Shown here in pieces: positions 54,517 to 63,361 of a stretch of DNA of 64,000 nucleotides (position 1 is the stretch's first letter; every line of letters starts with the position of its first letter). Under the pieces are notes generated by a model that saw only the letters and a program-made list of their open reading frames with translations, had not been told where the DNA came from and did not search any database. The position numbers were made by a program, and so were the translations under genes. Source of the stretch: Oscillospiraceae bacterium. Lineage in GTDB: Bacteria; Bacillota; Clostridia; Oscillospirales; Oscillospiraceae. The DNA lies in the NCBI GenBank assembly GCA_902778275.1, contig CACYXE010000008.1:1-64000 (forward strand), written 5' to 3'.

Positions 54517-54957
54517 ATGAAGATAGCGGTCGCATACGATAAGGGCGAGATCTTCGGCCACTTCGGCCACTGTGAGATGTTCGCCATCTATGAGTACGGT
54601 GAATACGTCACCGACTGCGTAAAGCGCCTGGTCCCCACCGAGGGCCGCTCCGGCCACCAGGCCATGGCGGACCTGATGCGTGAGCAAGGCGTGGACGCGG
54701 TGATCGTCGGCAACATGGGGCCGGAGGCCAAGGCCGCGCTGCTGAGCTTCGGCATCGTGCCCGTGGTGGGCTATTCCGGCGACGCTGACACCGCCTCTGA
54801 CCTGCTGGTCACCGGGCAGCTGCCCATCTCCCCGGCGGGGGACGGCGGCTGCGGCTGCGACGGAAGCTGCGGCGGCGGGGACGGCGGCTGCAGCTGCGGA
54901 CCCGGCTGCTCCTGCGGCTGCGGCGGCGGTTACGACGGCGAGGAAGAGGATTGGTAA
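54517..54957 (+). CDS. NifX/NifB-type dinitrogenase cofactor domain protein with Cys/Gly-rich tail
   Basis: 146 aa. Residues 1-105 are the NifX/NifY-like domain (MKIAVAYDKGEIFGHFGHCE, MGPEAKAALLSFGI), which binds Fe-Mo or Fe-S precursors in nitrogen-fixers and is common, with other roles, in anaerobes. The last 40 residues are Gly and Cys in short units (GGCGCDGSCGGGDGGCSCG), with nine cysteines that could hold metal. Next to an Nbp35-type ATPase this suggests a metal or cluster storage/transfer pair. Confidence 0.85.
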   Translation: MKIAVAYDKGEIFGHFGHCEMFAIYEYGEYVTDCVKRLVPTEGRSGHQAMADLMREQGVDAVIVGNMGPEAKAALLSFGIVPVVGYSGDADTASDLLVTGQLPISPAGDGGCGCDGSCGGGDGGCSCGPGCSCGCGGGYDGEEEDW

Positions 54958-54963
54958 ACGACA

Positions 54964-54991
54964 GCAAGGGCCTGCGGACGCAGGCCCTTGT
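54964..54991. terminator. bidirectional terminator
   Basis: CAAGGGCCTGCG, loop GA, complement, between the NifX-like gene and the histidine kinase. Confidence 0.8.
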
Positions 54992-55000
54992 TCGTATTTT

Positions 55001-56326
55001 TTACAGGCTTTGCACCGGCAGCGTGAACTCCGCTGCGAAATGTTCCTCATCCCGGGTGGTGGTGAAGCTGCCGCCCATGGCGGTCATGATCTTCTCACAG
55101 GTGCGCAGGCCGATCTTGGTGCTCTCCACCCGGGGGGCCGCCGCGGCCACATAGTTGGACATGCAGACGGAGATCGAATCCTCCTTCCGCTCGGTGACCA
55201 CCAGGATGGGCCGCTCCCTGTCGGCGTATTTCTTGGCGTTGGACACCAGGTTGTCCAGCACCCGCTTGAGATAGAGCGGGTCCGCTCTGACGCCGCATTC
55301 GCCCTCAAACTCGATGCGGCTGACGGTGAAGCCCGCGTCGCTGAGATCGAACTCCGCCTCGCCCAGCAGCTGCTCCAACAGCAGCCGCGCGTCGAAGCTC
55401 TCCATATTCAGCTCCAGCTCCGAGCGGCTGAACACCAGGAAATAGCGGAACAGCTCGTCGGTCAGATCCTTGAGCTCCATGGCCTTGTCCCGGGCGGAGG
55501 CGGCAAACTGCCTGCCCTGCTCCGGGGACTCGAAGCTGCCCTCATGGAGCAGGTCCAGATAGCCCAGCAGCGAGGTCATGGGGGTGCGGATGTCATGGGA
55601 GATGGCGGTGATCAGCTCGCTGTTGGCCTCCCAGGCCCGCTTTTCGTTGCCCATGCGCTCGATGACCGAGCGGCGCATGCTGTCCACATCCGTGGCCAGC
55701 TCCGCCAGCTCATCGGCGCCCTTGACGGTGATGGGGTGGTCCAGGTCGCCGGCGCCGATGGCGCCCGCCTCCTGAGACAGGAGGATGACCCGCCTGGTCA
55801 GCCGCCGCATGTACCAGAGCACCACGGCGAAGAAGCTGACCACCGCCAGCAGCAGGGAGATGTTCCAGTTGATCTGATCCTCCCGGAGGTCGGTGTTGTC
55901 GCCGATGGCGATCTGATACTGCCCGTCGGCAAAGCCCATGGGGTAGAGCTTGTTGTATTGGGAGGCGTAGAGCAGCCGCTCATAGCCCTGCATGTCACTG
56001 GCGGTCTGGACGATCCCGTCCCAGGCGCGCAGCTGCAGCTCGCCGTCCTGAAAGACCAGGACGGTCACATAGGCGTTGTCCACCGTCCATTGGGCGATGC
56101 TCTGCCCGTCGTCGCCCCGGACCTGATACCGGGCCACGAACTGGCTGAAATCGGTATAGAAGGCCGCCTGTCGGGCGGAGACGGATTCCTGGCTCATGTA
56201 GATCCGGTCTAGGGCCATGGTTCCCAGCCCGTAGGCGACAAAATACACCAGCAGGGCGCACAGCAGCGCCAGTATAATGATGTACAGGATCTTCGCGTCC
56301 AGAGAGCGCGGCAGACGCTTAATCAA
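55001..56326 (-). CDS. sensor histidine kinase
   Basis: 441 aa. Two membrane spans (about 15-36 and 156-175) enclose an outer sensor loop of about 120 residues. A HAMP domain (175-228) leads to the HisKA helix with His244 in AISHDIRTPMTSLLGY. The ATPase domain has the N box NLVSNAKKYAD. The usual D-x-G-x-G box is not visible: the sequence is SVCMSNYVAAAAP, then IGLRTCEKIM at the G2 place. It overlaps the response regulator by eight bases. Confidence 0.9.
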   Translation of the reverse strand: MIKRLPRSLDAKILYIIILALLCALLVYFVAYGLGTMALDRIYMSQESVSARQAAFYTDFSQFVARYQVRGDDGQSIAQWTVDNAYVTVLVFQDGELQLRAWDGIVQTASDMQGYERLLYASQYNKLYPMGFADGQYQIAIGDNTDLREDQINWNISLLLAVVSFFAVVLWYMRRLTRRVILLSQEAGAIGAGDLDHPITVKGADELAELATDVDSMRRSVIERMGNEKRAWEANSELITAISHDIRTPMTSLLGYLDLLHEGSFESPEQGRQFAASARDKAMELKDLTDELFRYFLVFSRSELELNMESFDARLLLEQLLGEAEFDLSDAGFTVSRIEFEGECGVRADPLYLKRVLDNLVSNAKKYADRERPILVVTERKEDSISVCMSNYVAAAAPRVESTKIGLRTCEKIMTAMGGSFTTTRDEEHFAAEFTLPVQSL

Positions 56327-57008
56327 TCTGATAACCCCTTCCCCAGACGGTGCGGATGATCTTGGGCGCGGAGGGATTCTCCTCGATCTTCCGGCGCAGG
56401 TTCAGCACGTGAACCATCACGGTGTTGCCGGAGCCGGAGAGAAATTTCTCGCCCCAAACGGATTCGTAGAGATCGGCGGCGGTGACCACCGTGCCGCGGT
56501 TTTTCAGCATGAACTCCAGGATGGAATACTCGGTATCGGTCAGGGTGACGGCCTTTCCGGCGCTCCTGACAGTGCGGGAGGCGAAGTCCACCTCCAGGTT
56601 TTCCACCGTCAGCACCCCGGCGGGCTTGCCCCGGTACTCCTGATAGCGGCGCAGCAGGGAGCTGACCTTGGCCAGCAGCTCCGCCTGGGAGAAGGGCTTG
56701 GACAGGAAATCGTCCCCGCCGCTCTCATAGGCGGAGACCCGGTCCTGCTCGGCGGATTTGGCCGTGAGGAAGAGAACAGGGACGTTTGAGAGCTTGCGCA
56801 GCTCCTCGCAGGTCTGGATCCCGTCCAGGCCGGGCATCATCACGTCCAGCACCACCAAATCGGTGTCCGGGTTTGCGCGGATGAATTCAATGGCGGCCAG
56901 ACCGTCCGCCGCCTCGGCAACAAAATATTTATCTTTCAGCAAAAGCTGGAGAACTTTTCGGATGTCGGGATCGTCATCTACTATGAGGATACGGGATAAA
57001 GCGGCCAT
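56319..57008 (-). CDS. OmpR/PhoB-family response regulator
   Basis: 229 aa. Receiver domain with acidic DDD at 11-13, phosphoacceptor Asp55 (LVVLDVMMPG) and the LTAKS lysine; C-terminal winged helix with LTDTEYSILEFMLKNRG and VMVHVLNLRRKIEENP. The ATG at 57008 lies after GGAGGTG; upstream in-frame codons are excluded. It is transcribed from the promoter at 57040-57068 and probably controls the divergent ABC importer gene. Confidence 0.93.
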   Translation of the reverse strand: MAALSRILIVDDDPDIRKVLQLLLKDKYFVAEAADGLAAIEFIRANPDTDLVVLDVMMPGLDGIQTCEELRKLSNVPVLFLTAKSAEQDRVSAYESGGDDFLSKPFSQAELLAKVSSLLRRYQEYRGKPAGVLTVENLEVDFASRTVRSAGKAVTLTDTEYSILEFMLKNRGTVVTAADLYESVWGEKFLSGSGNTVMVHVLNLRRKIEENPSAPKIIRTVWGRGYQID

Positions 57009-57039
57009 AGGCACCTCCGATCTGTCGCTTGACGAGGAC

Positions 57040-57068
57040 ATTGTACCACATTTTTTCAGGGATACCAA
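57040..57068 (-). promoter_or_regulatory. promoter of the two-component genes
   Basis: On the minus strand TTGGTA, a 17-base spacer, then TACAAT. Confidence 0.65.
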
Positions 57069-57072
57069 TAAT

Positions 57073-57088
57073 TTAAGAAAACTTAAGA
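57073..57088 (+). promoter_or_regulatory. direct repeats, possible response-regulator site
   Basis: TTAAGA twice with starts 10 bases apart (57073 and 57083), the geometry of PhoB/OmpR dimer sites. They overlap the place of the poor -35 box of the importer promoter and lie just upstream of the regulator's own promoter. Confidence 0.5.
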
Positions 57089-57115
57089 TACTTCCACTGT
57101 ATTATGTGATATACT
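57087..57115 (+). promoter_or_regulatory. importer promoter with extended -10 and no -35
   Basis: TGATATACT (57107-57115) is an extended -10. No good -35 box exists at 57087-57092, which fits activation by a factor bound to the TTAAGA repeats. Confidence 0.55.
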
Positions 57116-57157
57116 ACGGCTGGCTGAGAAACAAGCATTCTTTACAGGAGGATAAAC

Positions 57158-59578
57158 ATGAATAAAAATCTTAGATCTGTGCTTGCGCTGCTTCTGGTCC
57201 TGGTGCTGATGCTGAGCCTGGCCGCCTGCGGCAAGCAGAACGAGGAGGAGACCGCGCCCGAGGAGACCGCGGCCCCGGAATACGTCTATACCGCGGCGTA
57301 TAAGACCGTCAGCGGCGGCAGCGCGTATATGGAACCCCAGGTCTTTACCGAAGACGGCTTCTACGTGACCGCCAATGAAAAGGTGGGGACCAAGGTCCCC
57401 GAGGACGGCGTCATCGAATATGAGGGCCAGTACGACATTTATGAGCCGCGGCTGTACTTTGTCGGCAAGGACGGCACGGCCAGAAAGCTGGCGGACTATG
57501 AGCCGCTGCCCGCGGCGGAGAACACCGAGGGCTACGCCGGCTTCTATTCCGGCTCCGGCGTGGTAGGTATGCGCCTTGCCGGCGACGGGAATCTGATCCT
57601 GGTGGAAAACACCTATGTGAGCTATTTCACCGGCGATGAATCCCAGATGGAAGCGGACGACGCCTGGCAGCTCTGGGAGTACAACGACGACTACATCATC
57701 CGTGTCCTGGACAGCAAGGGCAGGGAACTGCGTCAGGCGAAGATCGATTACGATACCGGCGACGGCGGCTCCCTGGACTTTTACAGCATGAAGCTGGACG
57801 GGGATGACAACATCCTCGCCACCAGCGATATGAAGCTCGTAGCCTTCAAGCAGGACGGCAGCGTGGCCTACACCATCGAGGCCGACGACTATATGAACGG
57901 CATCATCCAGCTGAAGGACGGCAGGCTGGGCGTCAGCCAGAACGGGGAAGAGGGCATGGAGCTGCGCATGCTGGATATGGACGGCCATAAGCTGTCCGGC
58001 GAGACCTACGCCCTGCCCAACGAAGCCTACAATCTGATGCCCGGCGGCGGGGACTATGATCTCTATTACAACGGGGGTCAGAGCCTCTACGGCTACAAGC
58101 TGGAGACCCAGGAAGGGGAACGCATCCTCAACTGGCTGGACGTGGATATCAACGGCAACTATTTGGCGGGCGTCCATGTAAACGAGGACGGCAGCATCAT
58201 CGGCGTGCTCAACAGCTATGACCAGCCGGACCAGGTCACCACGGAGCTGGTGAACCTGACCCAGGTGCCCTATGACTCCGTGCCGCACAAGTCGGAGCTG
58301 ACCCTGGCGGTCATGGATATTAACTACAATTATGAGCTGAGCAGCGCCATCATCCGATTCAACCGCGCCAGCGACACCAGCCGTATCCACGTGGTGGATT
58401 ATTCCCAGTACAACACGGAGGAGGACACCAGCGCGGGCCTCACCAAGCTGACCACGGAGATCCTCTCCGGCAAGCTGCCCGACCTGCTGTGCCTGAGCAA
58501 CCTGCCTTACAGCCAGCTGGCCGCCAAGGGACTGCTGGAGGACCTGTATCCCTATCTGGACGCGGACAAGGAGCTGGACCGCAGCGACTTCTTCGCCAAT
58601 GTGCTCAAAGCCATGGAGGTGGACGGCAAGCTCTATGAGGTCACCCCCTCCTTTGCCGTCAACACCCTGATCGGCGCAAGCTCTGTGGTGGGCGACACCC
58701 CGGGCTGGACCTATGCGGACTTCAACGCCGCCCTGGCCAAAATGCCCGCGGGCTGCGATCCCCTGGATCAGTACACCACCCGGGACGACATGCTGCGCAC
58801 TCTGGTATCTCTGGAGATGGAGAGCCTGGTGGACTGGAACACCGGCAAGGTCAGCTTCGACAGCCAGAACTTCATCGACATGCTGAACTTCGCGGCCCGC
58901 TTCCCCAAGGCCTTCGACTGGGACAACTATGAGTGGACCGACGCGGACCAGGCGGAAAACCGCATCAAGGACGGCCGCCAGATGCTTATGAACGCCAGCG
59001 TCTACTATGTGGACAGCATCATCTACAACGACATGTACTTCGGCGGCGAAACGACCTATATCGGCTATCCCACCAACGAGGGCGTGGGCAGCATGCTCCG
59101 CCTGGGCTCCGGCGACGGCGCTCTCTACGCCATGAGCAGCAAGTGCTCCGACAAGCAGGCCGGCTGGCAGTTTTTGCGCAGCTTCCTGCTGGAGGAGAAC
59201 CAGAAGAACGGCTGGGGCCTGCCCACCAATGTGAACGCCTTCAACGCCATGCTCAAAAAGTCCATGACCCCCGAGTACCGCAAGGACGCGGACGGCAACT
59301 TCGTCCTGGACCAGAACGGTGAGAAGATCCAGGTCAGCCGCGGCTCCTACGGCATGGCGGACGGCTCCATCAAATATGTCTACGCCCTGACCCAGGAGCA
59401 GGCCGACAAGCTGCTGGATGTCATCATGACCACCACCAAGGTGGCGGATGAGAGCGACAGCATCTTCGACATCGTCAACGAGCAGGCCCAGGCCTTCTTC
59501 GCCGGCCAGAAGAGCGCCGAGGAGGTGGCCCGCCTGATCCAGAGCAAGGCCAACATCTATGTCAACGAACAGCGCTGA
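57158..59578 (+). CDS. ABC importer substrate-binding lipoprotein with N-terminal beta-propeller-like domain, 806 aa
   Basis: Lipobox LAAC (Cys24). Residues about 45-370 repeat a W/Y-strand pattern typical of beta-propeller blades (GKDGTARKLADYEPLP, DSKGRELRQAKIDYD, QDGSVAYTIEADDY). From about 375 the type 1 extracellular solute-binding fold follows: LSGKLPDLLCLSNLPYSQLA, AMEVDGKLYEVTPSF, and in the hinge QAGWQFLRSFL. Sugar importers usually have a 420-aa receptor without the front domain. AGGAGG lies eight bases before the ATG. Two permease genes follow. Confidence 0.85.
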   Translation: MNKNLRSVLALLLVLVLMLSLAACGKQNEEETAPEETAAPEYVYTAAYKTVSGGSAYMEPQVFTEDGFYVTANEKVGTKVPEDGVIEYEGQYDIYEPRLYFVGKDGTARKLADYEPLPAAENTEGYAGFYSGSGVVGMRLAGDGNLILVENTYVSYFTGDESQMEADDAWQLWEYNDDYIIRVLDSKGRELRQAKIDYDTGDGGSLDFYSMKLDGDDNILATSDMKLVAFKQDGSVAYTIEADDYMNGIIQLKDGRLGVSQNGEEGMELRMLDMDGHKLSGETYALPNEAYNLMPGGGDYDLYYNGGQSLYGYKLETQEGERILNWLDVDINGNYLAGVHVNEDGSIIGVLNSYDQPDQVTTELVNLTQVPYDSVPHKSELTLAVMDINYNYELSSAIIRFNRASDTSRIHVVDYSQYNTEEDTSAGLTKLTTEILSGKLPDLLCLSNLPYSQLAAKGLLEDLYPYLDADKELDRSDFFANVLKAMEVDGKLYEVTPSFAVNTLIGASSVVGDTPGWTYADFNAALAKMPAGCDPLDQYTTRDDMLRTLVSLEMESLVDWNTGKVSFDSQNFIDMLNFAARFPKAFDWDNYEWTDADQAENRIKDGRQMLMNASVYYVDSIIYNDMYFGGETTYIGYPTNEGVGSMLRLGSGDGALYAMSSKCSDKQAGWQFLRSFLLEENQKNGWGLPTNVNAFNAMLKKSMTPEYRKDADGNFVLDQNGEKIQVSRGSYGMADGSIKYVYALTQEQADKLLDVIMTTTKVADESDSIFDIVNEQAQAFFAGQKSAEEVARLIQSKANIYVNEQR

Positions 59579-59591
59579 ATCAGTGTGAAGG

Positions 59592-59619
59592 AAAAAGGCG
59601 GGTTCTTCCCGCCTTTTTC
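59592..59619 (+). terminator. terminator of the receptor gene
   Basis: AAAAAGGCGGG, loop TTCTT, complement ending in TTTTT. Confidence 0.9.
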
Positions 59620-59627
59620 TACCGAAA

Positions 59628-59647
59628 ATTCTTAAGAATCCTTAGCT
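59628..59647 (+). promoter_or_regulatory. second TTAAGA site upstream of the permease genes
   Basis: TTAAGA at 59632 and TTAGCT at 59642, again 10 bases apart, just before the -35 box. The first copy lies within a 12-bp palindrome (ATTCTTAAGAAT). It resembles the site at 57073. Confidence 0.4.
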
Positions 59648-59651
59648 TGCC

Positions 59652-59680
59652 TTGCGCAGTGACGCCAGATGTAGTATAAT
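59652..59680 (+). promoter_or_regulatory. promoter of the permease genes
   Basis: TTGCGC, a 17-base spacer, then TATAAT, so the permeases are transcribed separately from the receptor. Confidence 0.7.
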
Positions 59681-59724
59681 AAAAAGACTACAGACACAAG
59701 ATATTACGAAGCGGTAACGAATCG

Positions 59725-60612
59725 ATGAAAAGGCACAGCATACAATTGAGCGACCGGCAGAAGGACTTCCTGCACAGCCTCTGTTACCTGTCTCCCAGCC
59801 TTCTGGGGGTGGGGGTGTTCTTCATCCTGCCCTTCGGCGTGGTGGTCTATTACGCGCTGATCGACGGGGTGGGCTCCAGGAATTTCGTGTTCCTGCAAAA
59901 CTTCATAAAGCTGTTTCACAATTCGGCCTTTCTGATGGCGGCCAAAAACACCCTGCACTTTTCCCTGATCGCGGTGCCGCTGGCGGTGGTGCTGGCCATC
60001 GTGCTGGCGCTGATGCTGGAGTGCCGCATCCCGATGAAGTCCCAGTTCCGCACCTTTTTCCTCAGCCCCATGATGGTCCCGGTGGCCTCGGTGGTGCTGA
60101 TCTGGCAGGTGCTGTTCAACTACAACGGCACCGTCAACGAGTTTTTGCTGCTCTTCGGCGCGGACAAGATCGACTGGCTCCAGTCGGATTATTGCCAGAT
60201 CGTGGTGATGATCCTGTTCCTGTGGAAGAACCTGGGCTACAACATGATCCTGTTCATGGCGGGCCTGTCCAACATCCCGAAGGACCTGCTGGAGGTGGCG
60301 GACGTGTCCGGCGCCTCGGAGGCCTACAAGTTCTTTGCCATCAAGCTGCGCTACCTGTCGCCCACGGTGCTGTTCGTCACCATCCTGTCGCTGATCAATT
60401 CCTTCAAGGTCTTTCGTGAGGTGTATCTGCTCACGGGGGATTACCCCTATGAGAAGCTGTACATGCTGCAGCACTTTATGAACAACACCTTCCGCAGTCT
60501 GGATTACCAGAAGCTCTCCGCCGCGGCGGTGATCATGGCCATCGTCATGGTGGTGCTGATCGCCCTGCTGTTCAAGGTGGAGGACTGGTTCGGAAAGGAC
60601 GTGGAGGGATGA
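59725..60612 (+). CDS. ABC sugar-type permease (MalF/UgpA family)
   Basis: 295 aa, six membrane spans. The EAA loop is EVADVSGASEAYKFFAIKLR, which contacts the ATPase. RNFVFLQNFIKLF and PMMVPVASVVLIWQVLFNY are family-type. It overlaps the second permease by four bases. No ATPase gene is near; such importers often use a shared MsmK-type ATPase. Confidence 0.9.
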   Translation: MKRHSIQLSDRQKDFLHSLCYLSPSLLGVGVFFILPFGVVVYYALIDGVGSRNFVFLQNFIKLFHNSAFLMAAKNTLHFSLIAVPLAVVLAIVLALMLECRIPMKSQFRTFFLSPMMVPVASVVLIWQVLFNYNGTVNEFLLLFGADKIDWLQSDYCQIVVMILFLWKNLGYNMILFMAGLSNIPKDLLEVADVSGASEAYKFFAIKLRYLSPTVLFVTILSLINSFKVFREVYLLTGDYPYEKLYMLQHFMNNTFRSLDYQKLSAAAVIMAIVMVVLIALLFKVEDWFGKDVEG

Positions 60613-61487
60613 GGAAAAAGAAGCGCACCTTCGGCCGCGTGGGCATGTTCATCCTCTGCGCCGTCTTCGCCCTGATGTTCCTGATGCCCACGGTCCTGAC
60701 CATCACCAACTCCTTCATGTCCGAGTCGGAGATCAAATCCAACTACGGCATGATCTTTTCCACCACCTCGGGCGGCTACGTGTCCGAGACGGTGAATCTG
60801 AAATTCATCCCCGACAAGGTCACCCTTTCCCAGTATGTGACGGGACTGATCAAGTCCCCGGATTACCTGATCAAGTTCTGGAACAGTCTGATCCTGGTGG
60901 TGCCCATCGTGATCTTCCAGGTGGCTGTGGCCGCGGTGGCGGCGTATAGCTTCACCCGCTGGCGGGGCAGGATAAGGAGCGGCATTTTCTTCTTCTACGT
61001 GATCCTGATGCTCATGCCCTACCAGGTGACCCTGGTCCCCAACTATCTGGTCAGCCAGTGGCTGGGCATCCTGAACACCCGCTGGGCCATCATCCTGCCC
61101 GGGATCTTCGCCCCCTTCTCGGTGTTCCTGCTGACCAAGTTCATGCGCCGCATCCCCTATTCGCTGATCGAGGCGGCCAAGGTGGACGGCGCGGGCGAGT
61201 GGGAGATTTTTACGAAGATCTGCCTGCCCCAGTGCCGCTCGGCCCTGTACTCCATTGCCATCCTGGTATTCATCGACTACTGGAACATGGTGGAGCAGCC
61301 GCTGATCCTGCTGCAGGACGCGGAGCAGCAGCCCCTGTCGGTGTTCCTCTCCTCCATCAACGCCGGGGAGATCGGCCTGGCCTTCGCCATGGCCACCATC
61401 TACATGGTGCCGTCCCTGCTGCTGTTCCTCCACGGCGAGGAGTACTTGGTAGAAGGAATAGCAAATTCCGGAAGTGTAAAAGGATAA
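60609..61487 (+). CDS. ABC sugar-type permease (MalG/UgpE family)
   Basis: 292 aa, six membrane spans, a large outer loop (about 45-95). The EAA loop is EAAKVDGAGEWEIFTKICLP. LMPYQVTLVPNYLVSQWLG is family-type. It forms the inner-membrane channel with the permease before it. Confidence 0.9.
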   Translation: MRKKKRTFGRVGMFILCAVFALMFLMPTVLTITNSFMSESEIKSNYGMIFSTTSGGYVSETVNLKFIPDKVTLSQYVTGLIKSPDYLIKFWNSLILVVPIVIFQVAVAAVAAYSFTRWRGRIRSGIFFFYVILMLMPYQVTLVPNYLVSQWLGILNTRWAIILPGIFAPFSVFLLTKFMRRIPYSLIEAAKVDGAGEWEIFTKICLPQCRSALYSIAILVFIDYWNMVEQPLILLQDAEQQPLSVFLSSINAGEIGLAFAMATIYMVPSLLLFLHGEEYLVEGIANSGSVKG

Positions 61488-61551
61488 ATGAAAAACCGGC
61501 GGTTGTATACGCCGCCGGATCGGATAAGCCTGTCATACAGGAGGAAGGCTC

Positions 61552-63360
61552 ATGGAATTCAAACCCAAAAACAGAGAATGGGTCAAGAACGCGGCCATCG
61601 TTTTCCTGGCCGTGCTGCTGGTGCTCACCTTCTTTTCCAATACCTGGATGAACCGCAGCCTGCCGGAGGTGGCTACCCAGTCCGTGACCGACGGGTCCAT
61701 CACCGCCAAGGTCCGGGGCACCGGTACCGTGACGGCCAACGGCACCCATCAGGTCAAGGCCGACCAGACCCGGGAGATCCGGGCCGTCATGGTCAAGGCC
61801 GGACAGGAGGTCAGCGCGGGCGACGTGCTGTTCATCCTGGGCGAGGGGGACAGCGCCGAGATCGAGGCCGCGGAAGAGGCCCTGCGCGCCCTGCAGGTCA
61901 GCTATCAGAAGGCCGCGGTGGGCCCTGTGTACAGCTATAAGGTGCAGGAGCTGGAGATCGAGTCGGCCATGCAGGAATGGAGAGAGGCGGAAGCGGCCCT
62001 GCAGGATGTGAAAAACGCCTCGCCCCGGGACCTGCCCAACGCCCAGAAGGAAGCTGCCGAGGCTGAGGTGGAAGCCGCCGAGGCCATGGTGGAAGCGGCG
62101 AAGAAAGCGGTAGCGGAAGAGACCATGACGCTCAGCATCTTTCAAGCCTCCTATGCCGAGCAGATCCAACCCGATATTGACGCGCTCTCCGACGCAGAGG
62201 CACAGTATCAGGAGGCAAGCGCGATCGCGTCGGATTACAGAGTCCAGCGGGATAAATTGAAGATGGAACTCCAGCAGCTGAAAGACGAAGGGGCCAGCGA
62301 GGAAGCGATCAGCGCCAAAGAGGCTGAACTGGAAACGGCCGAACAACTGTTGGAAACCGCGGAGGCGGCGGAGAACGATACCAAAACGGAGCGGGACGCG
62401 GCGGAGAGTAAATACAAGCAGGATGACCAGGCTTTGAAGGAAGTGCTTGCCAATTACGAGAAGAATGTGGCTGATGCTGAAAACGATCAAAAGCAGGCAG
62501 AACTGGAGCTGGCCTCCGCCAAGGACAAGCTGGCCTCCATCGAGGCCGTGATCGACGAGATCCTGGGCAACTCTACCAGCAGCGAGGAATATAAGAAGGC
62601 CAAGGCCGCCCGGGACGCTGCCAAGGTCCACTACGAGACCCTGGTGTACAATCTGGAGCAGCAGAAGGCCACCGACGCCAGATCCCAGGCCCTGGCCGGG
62701 ATCGACCTGGCGGACCTGGCCGGCCAGATCGAGCGGGCCCGGCAGAAGCTGACCGACCTGTCCGGCGGCGAGGAGAACCAGATCACCGCCAAGGTGTCCG
62801 GCACCGTGCAGACGATAGACTGCACAGCCGGGGATACCAAGGCCAAGGGGGACGTGCTCTGCAGCATCGAGGTGCCGGACATGGGCCACACCCTCAGCTT
62901 CTCGGTGACCAACGAGCAGGCCCGTCGGCTGCGCCCCGGCGACGTGGGCTCTGTGAGCAATTTCTATTGGGGCAATCAGATCATTGCCACCCTCACCACC
63001 ATCCAGGTGGACCCGAAGAATCCCCAGACCAACAAGATGCTGACCTTCGATCTGGACGGCGACGTGAATACCGGCTCGGAGCTGACCATCTCCGTGGGGC
63101 AGAAGAGCGCCAACTACGACACCATCATCCCCAACAGCGCCATCCGCAGCGATTCCAACGGCAGCTTCGTGCTGGCGGTGGAGGCCCGCAATTCTCCTCT
63201 GGGCAACCGCTACGTGGCCCGCCGGGTGAATGTGGAAGTCCTGGCCAGCGACGATGTGAACTCCGCCGTCACCGCGGAGCTGGGCTACGGCGACTATGTG
63301 ATCACCACCAGCAACGCTCCGGTAAAGAACGGCGATCTGGTGCGGCTGGCGGACAGCTGA
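61552..63360 (+). CDS. membrane-fusion (HlyD/MacA-type) efflux adaptor, 602 aa
   Basis: N-terminal membrane anchor (about 15-33), then a biotinyl-lipoyl-like domain (VKADQTREIRAVMVKAGQEV, later ITAKVSGTVQTI as the second half). Between them is a very long coiled coil (about 105-400) rich in A, E and K, and a C-terminal beta domain (VTNEQARRLRPGDVGSV, YDTIIPNSAIRSDSNGS). In Gram-positives such proteins work with FtsX-type permeases like the next gene. AGGAGG lies nine bases before the ATG. The stretch 62130-62500 uses more A/T-ending codons than the rest. Confidence 0.85.
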   Translation: MEFKPKNREWVKNAAIVFLAVLLVLTFFSNTWMNRSLPEVATQSVTDGSITAKVRGTGTVTANGTHQVKADQTREIRAVMVKAGQEVSAGDVLFILGEGDSAEIEAAEEALRALQVSYQKAAVGPVYSYKVQELEIESAMQEWREAEAALQDVKNASPRDLPNAQKEAAEAEVEAAEAMVEAAKKAVAEETMTLSIFQASYAEQIQPDIDALSDAEAQYQEASAIASDYRVQRDKLKMELQQLKDEGASEEAISAKEAELETAEQLLETAEAAENDTKTERDAAESKYKQDDQALKEVLANYEKNVADAENDQKQAELELASAKDKLASIEAVIDEILGNSTSSEEYKKAKAARDAAKVHYETLVYNLEQQKATDARSQALAGIDLADLAGQIERARQKLTDLSGGEENQITAKVSGTVQTIDCTAGDTKAKGDVLCSIEVPDMGHTLSFSVTNEQARRLRPGDVGSVSNFYWGNQIIATLTTIQVDPKNPQTNKMLTFDLDGDVNTGSELTISVGQKSANYDTIIPNSAIRSDSNGSFVLAVEARNSPLGNRYVARRVNVEVLASDDVNSAVTAELGYGDYVITTSNAPVKNGDLVRLADS

Positions 63361-63361
63361 T

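Noticed and set aside
61488-61940. 150-codon frame starting before the adaptor gene
   Set aside because: Overlaps the adaptor in another frame and lacks any family feature.
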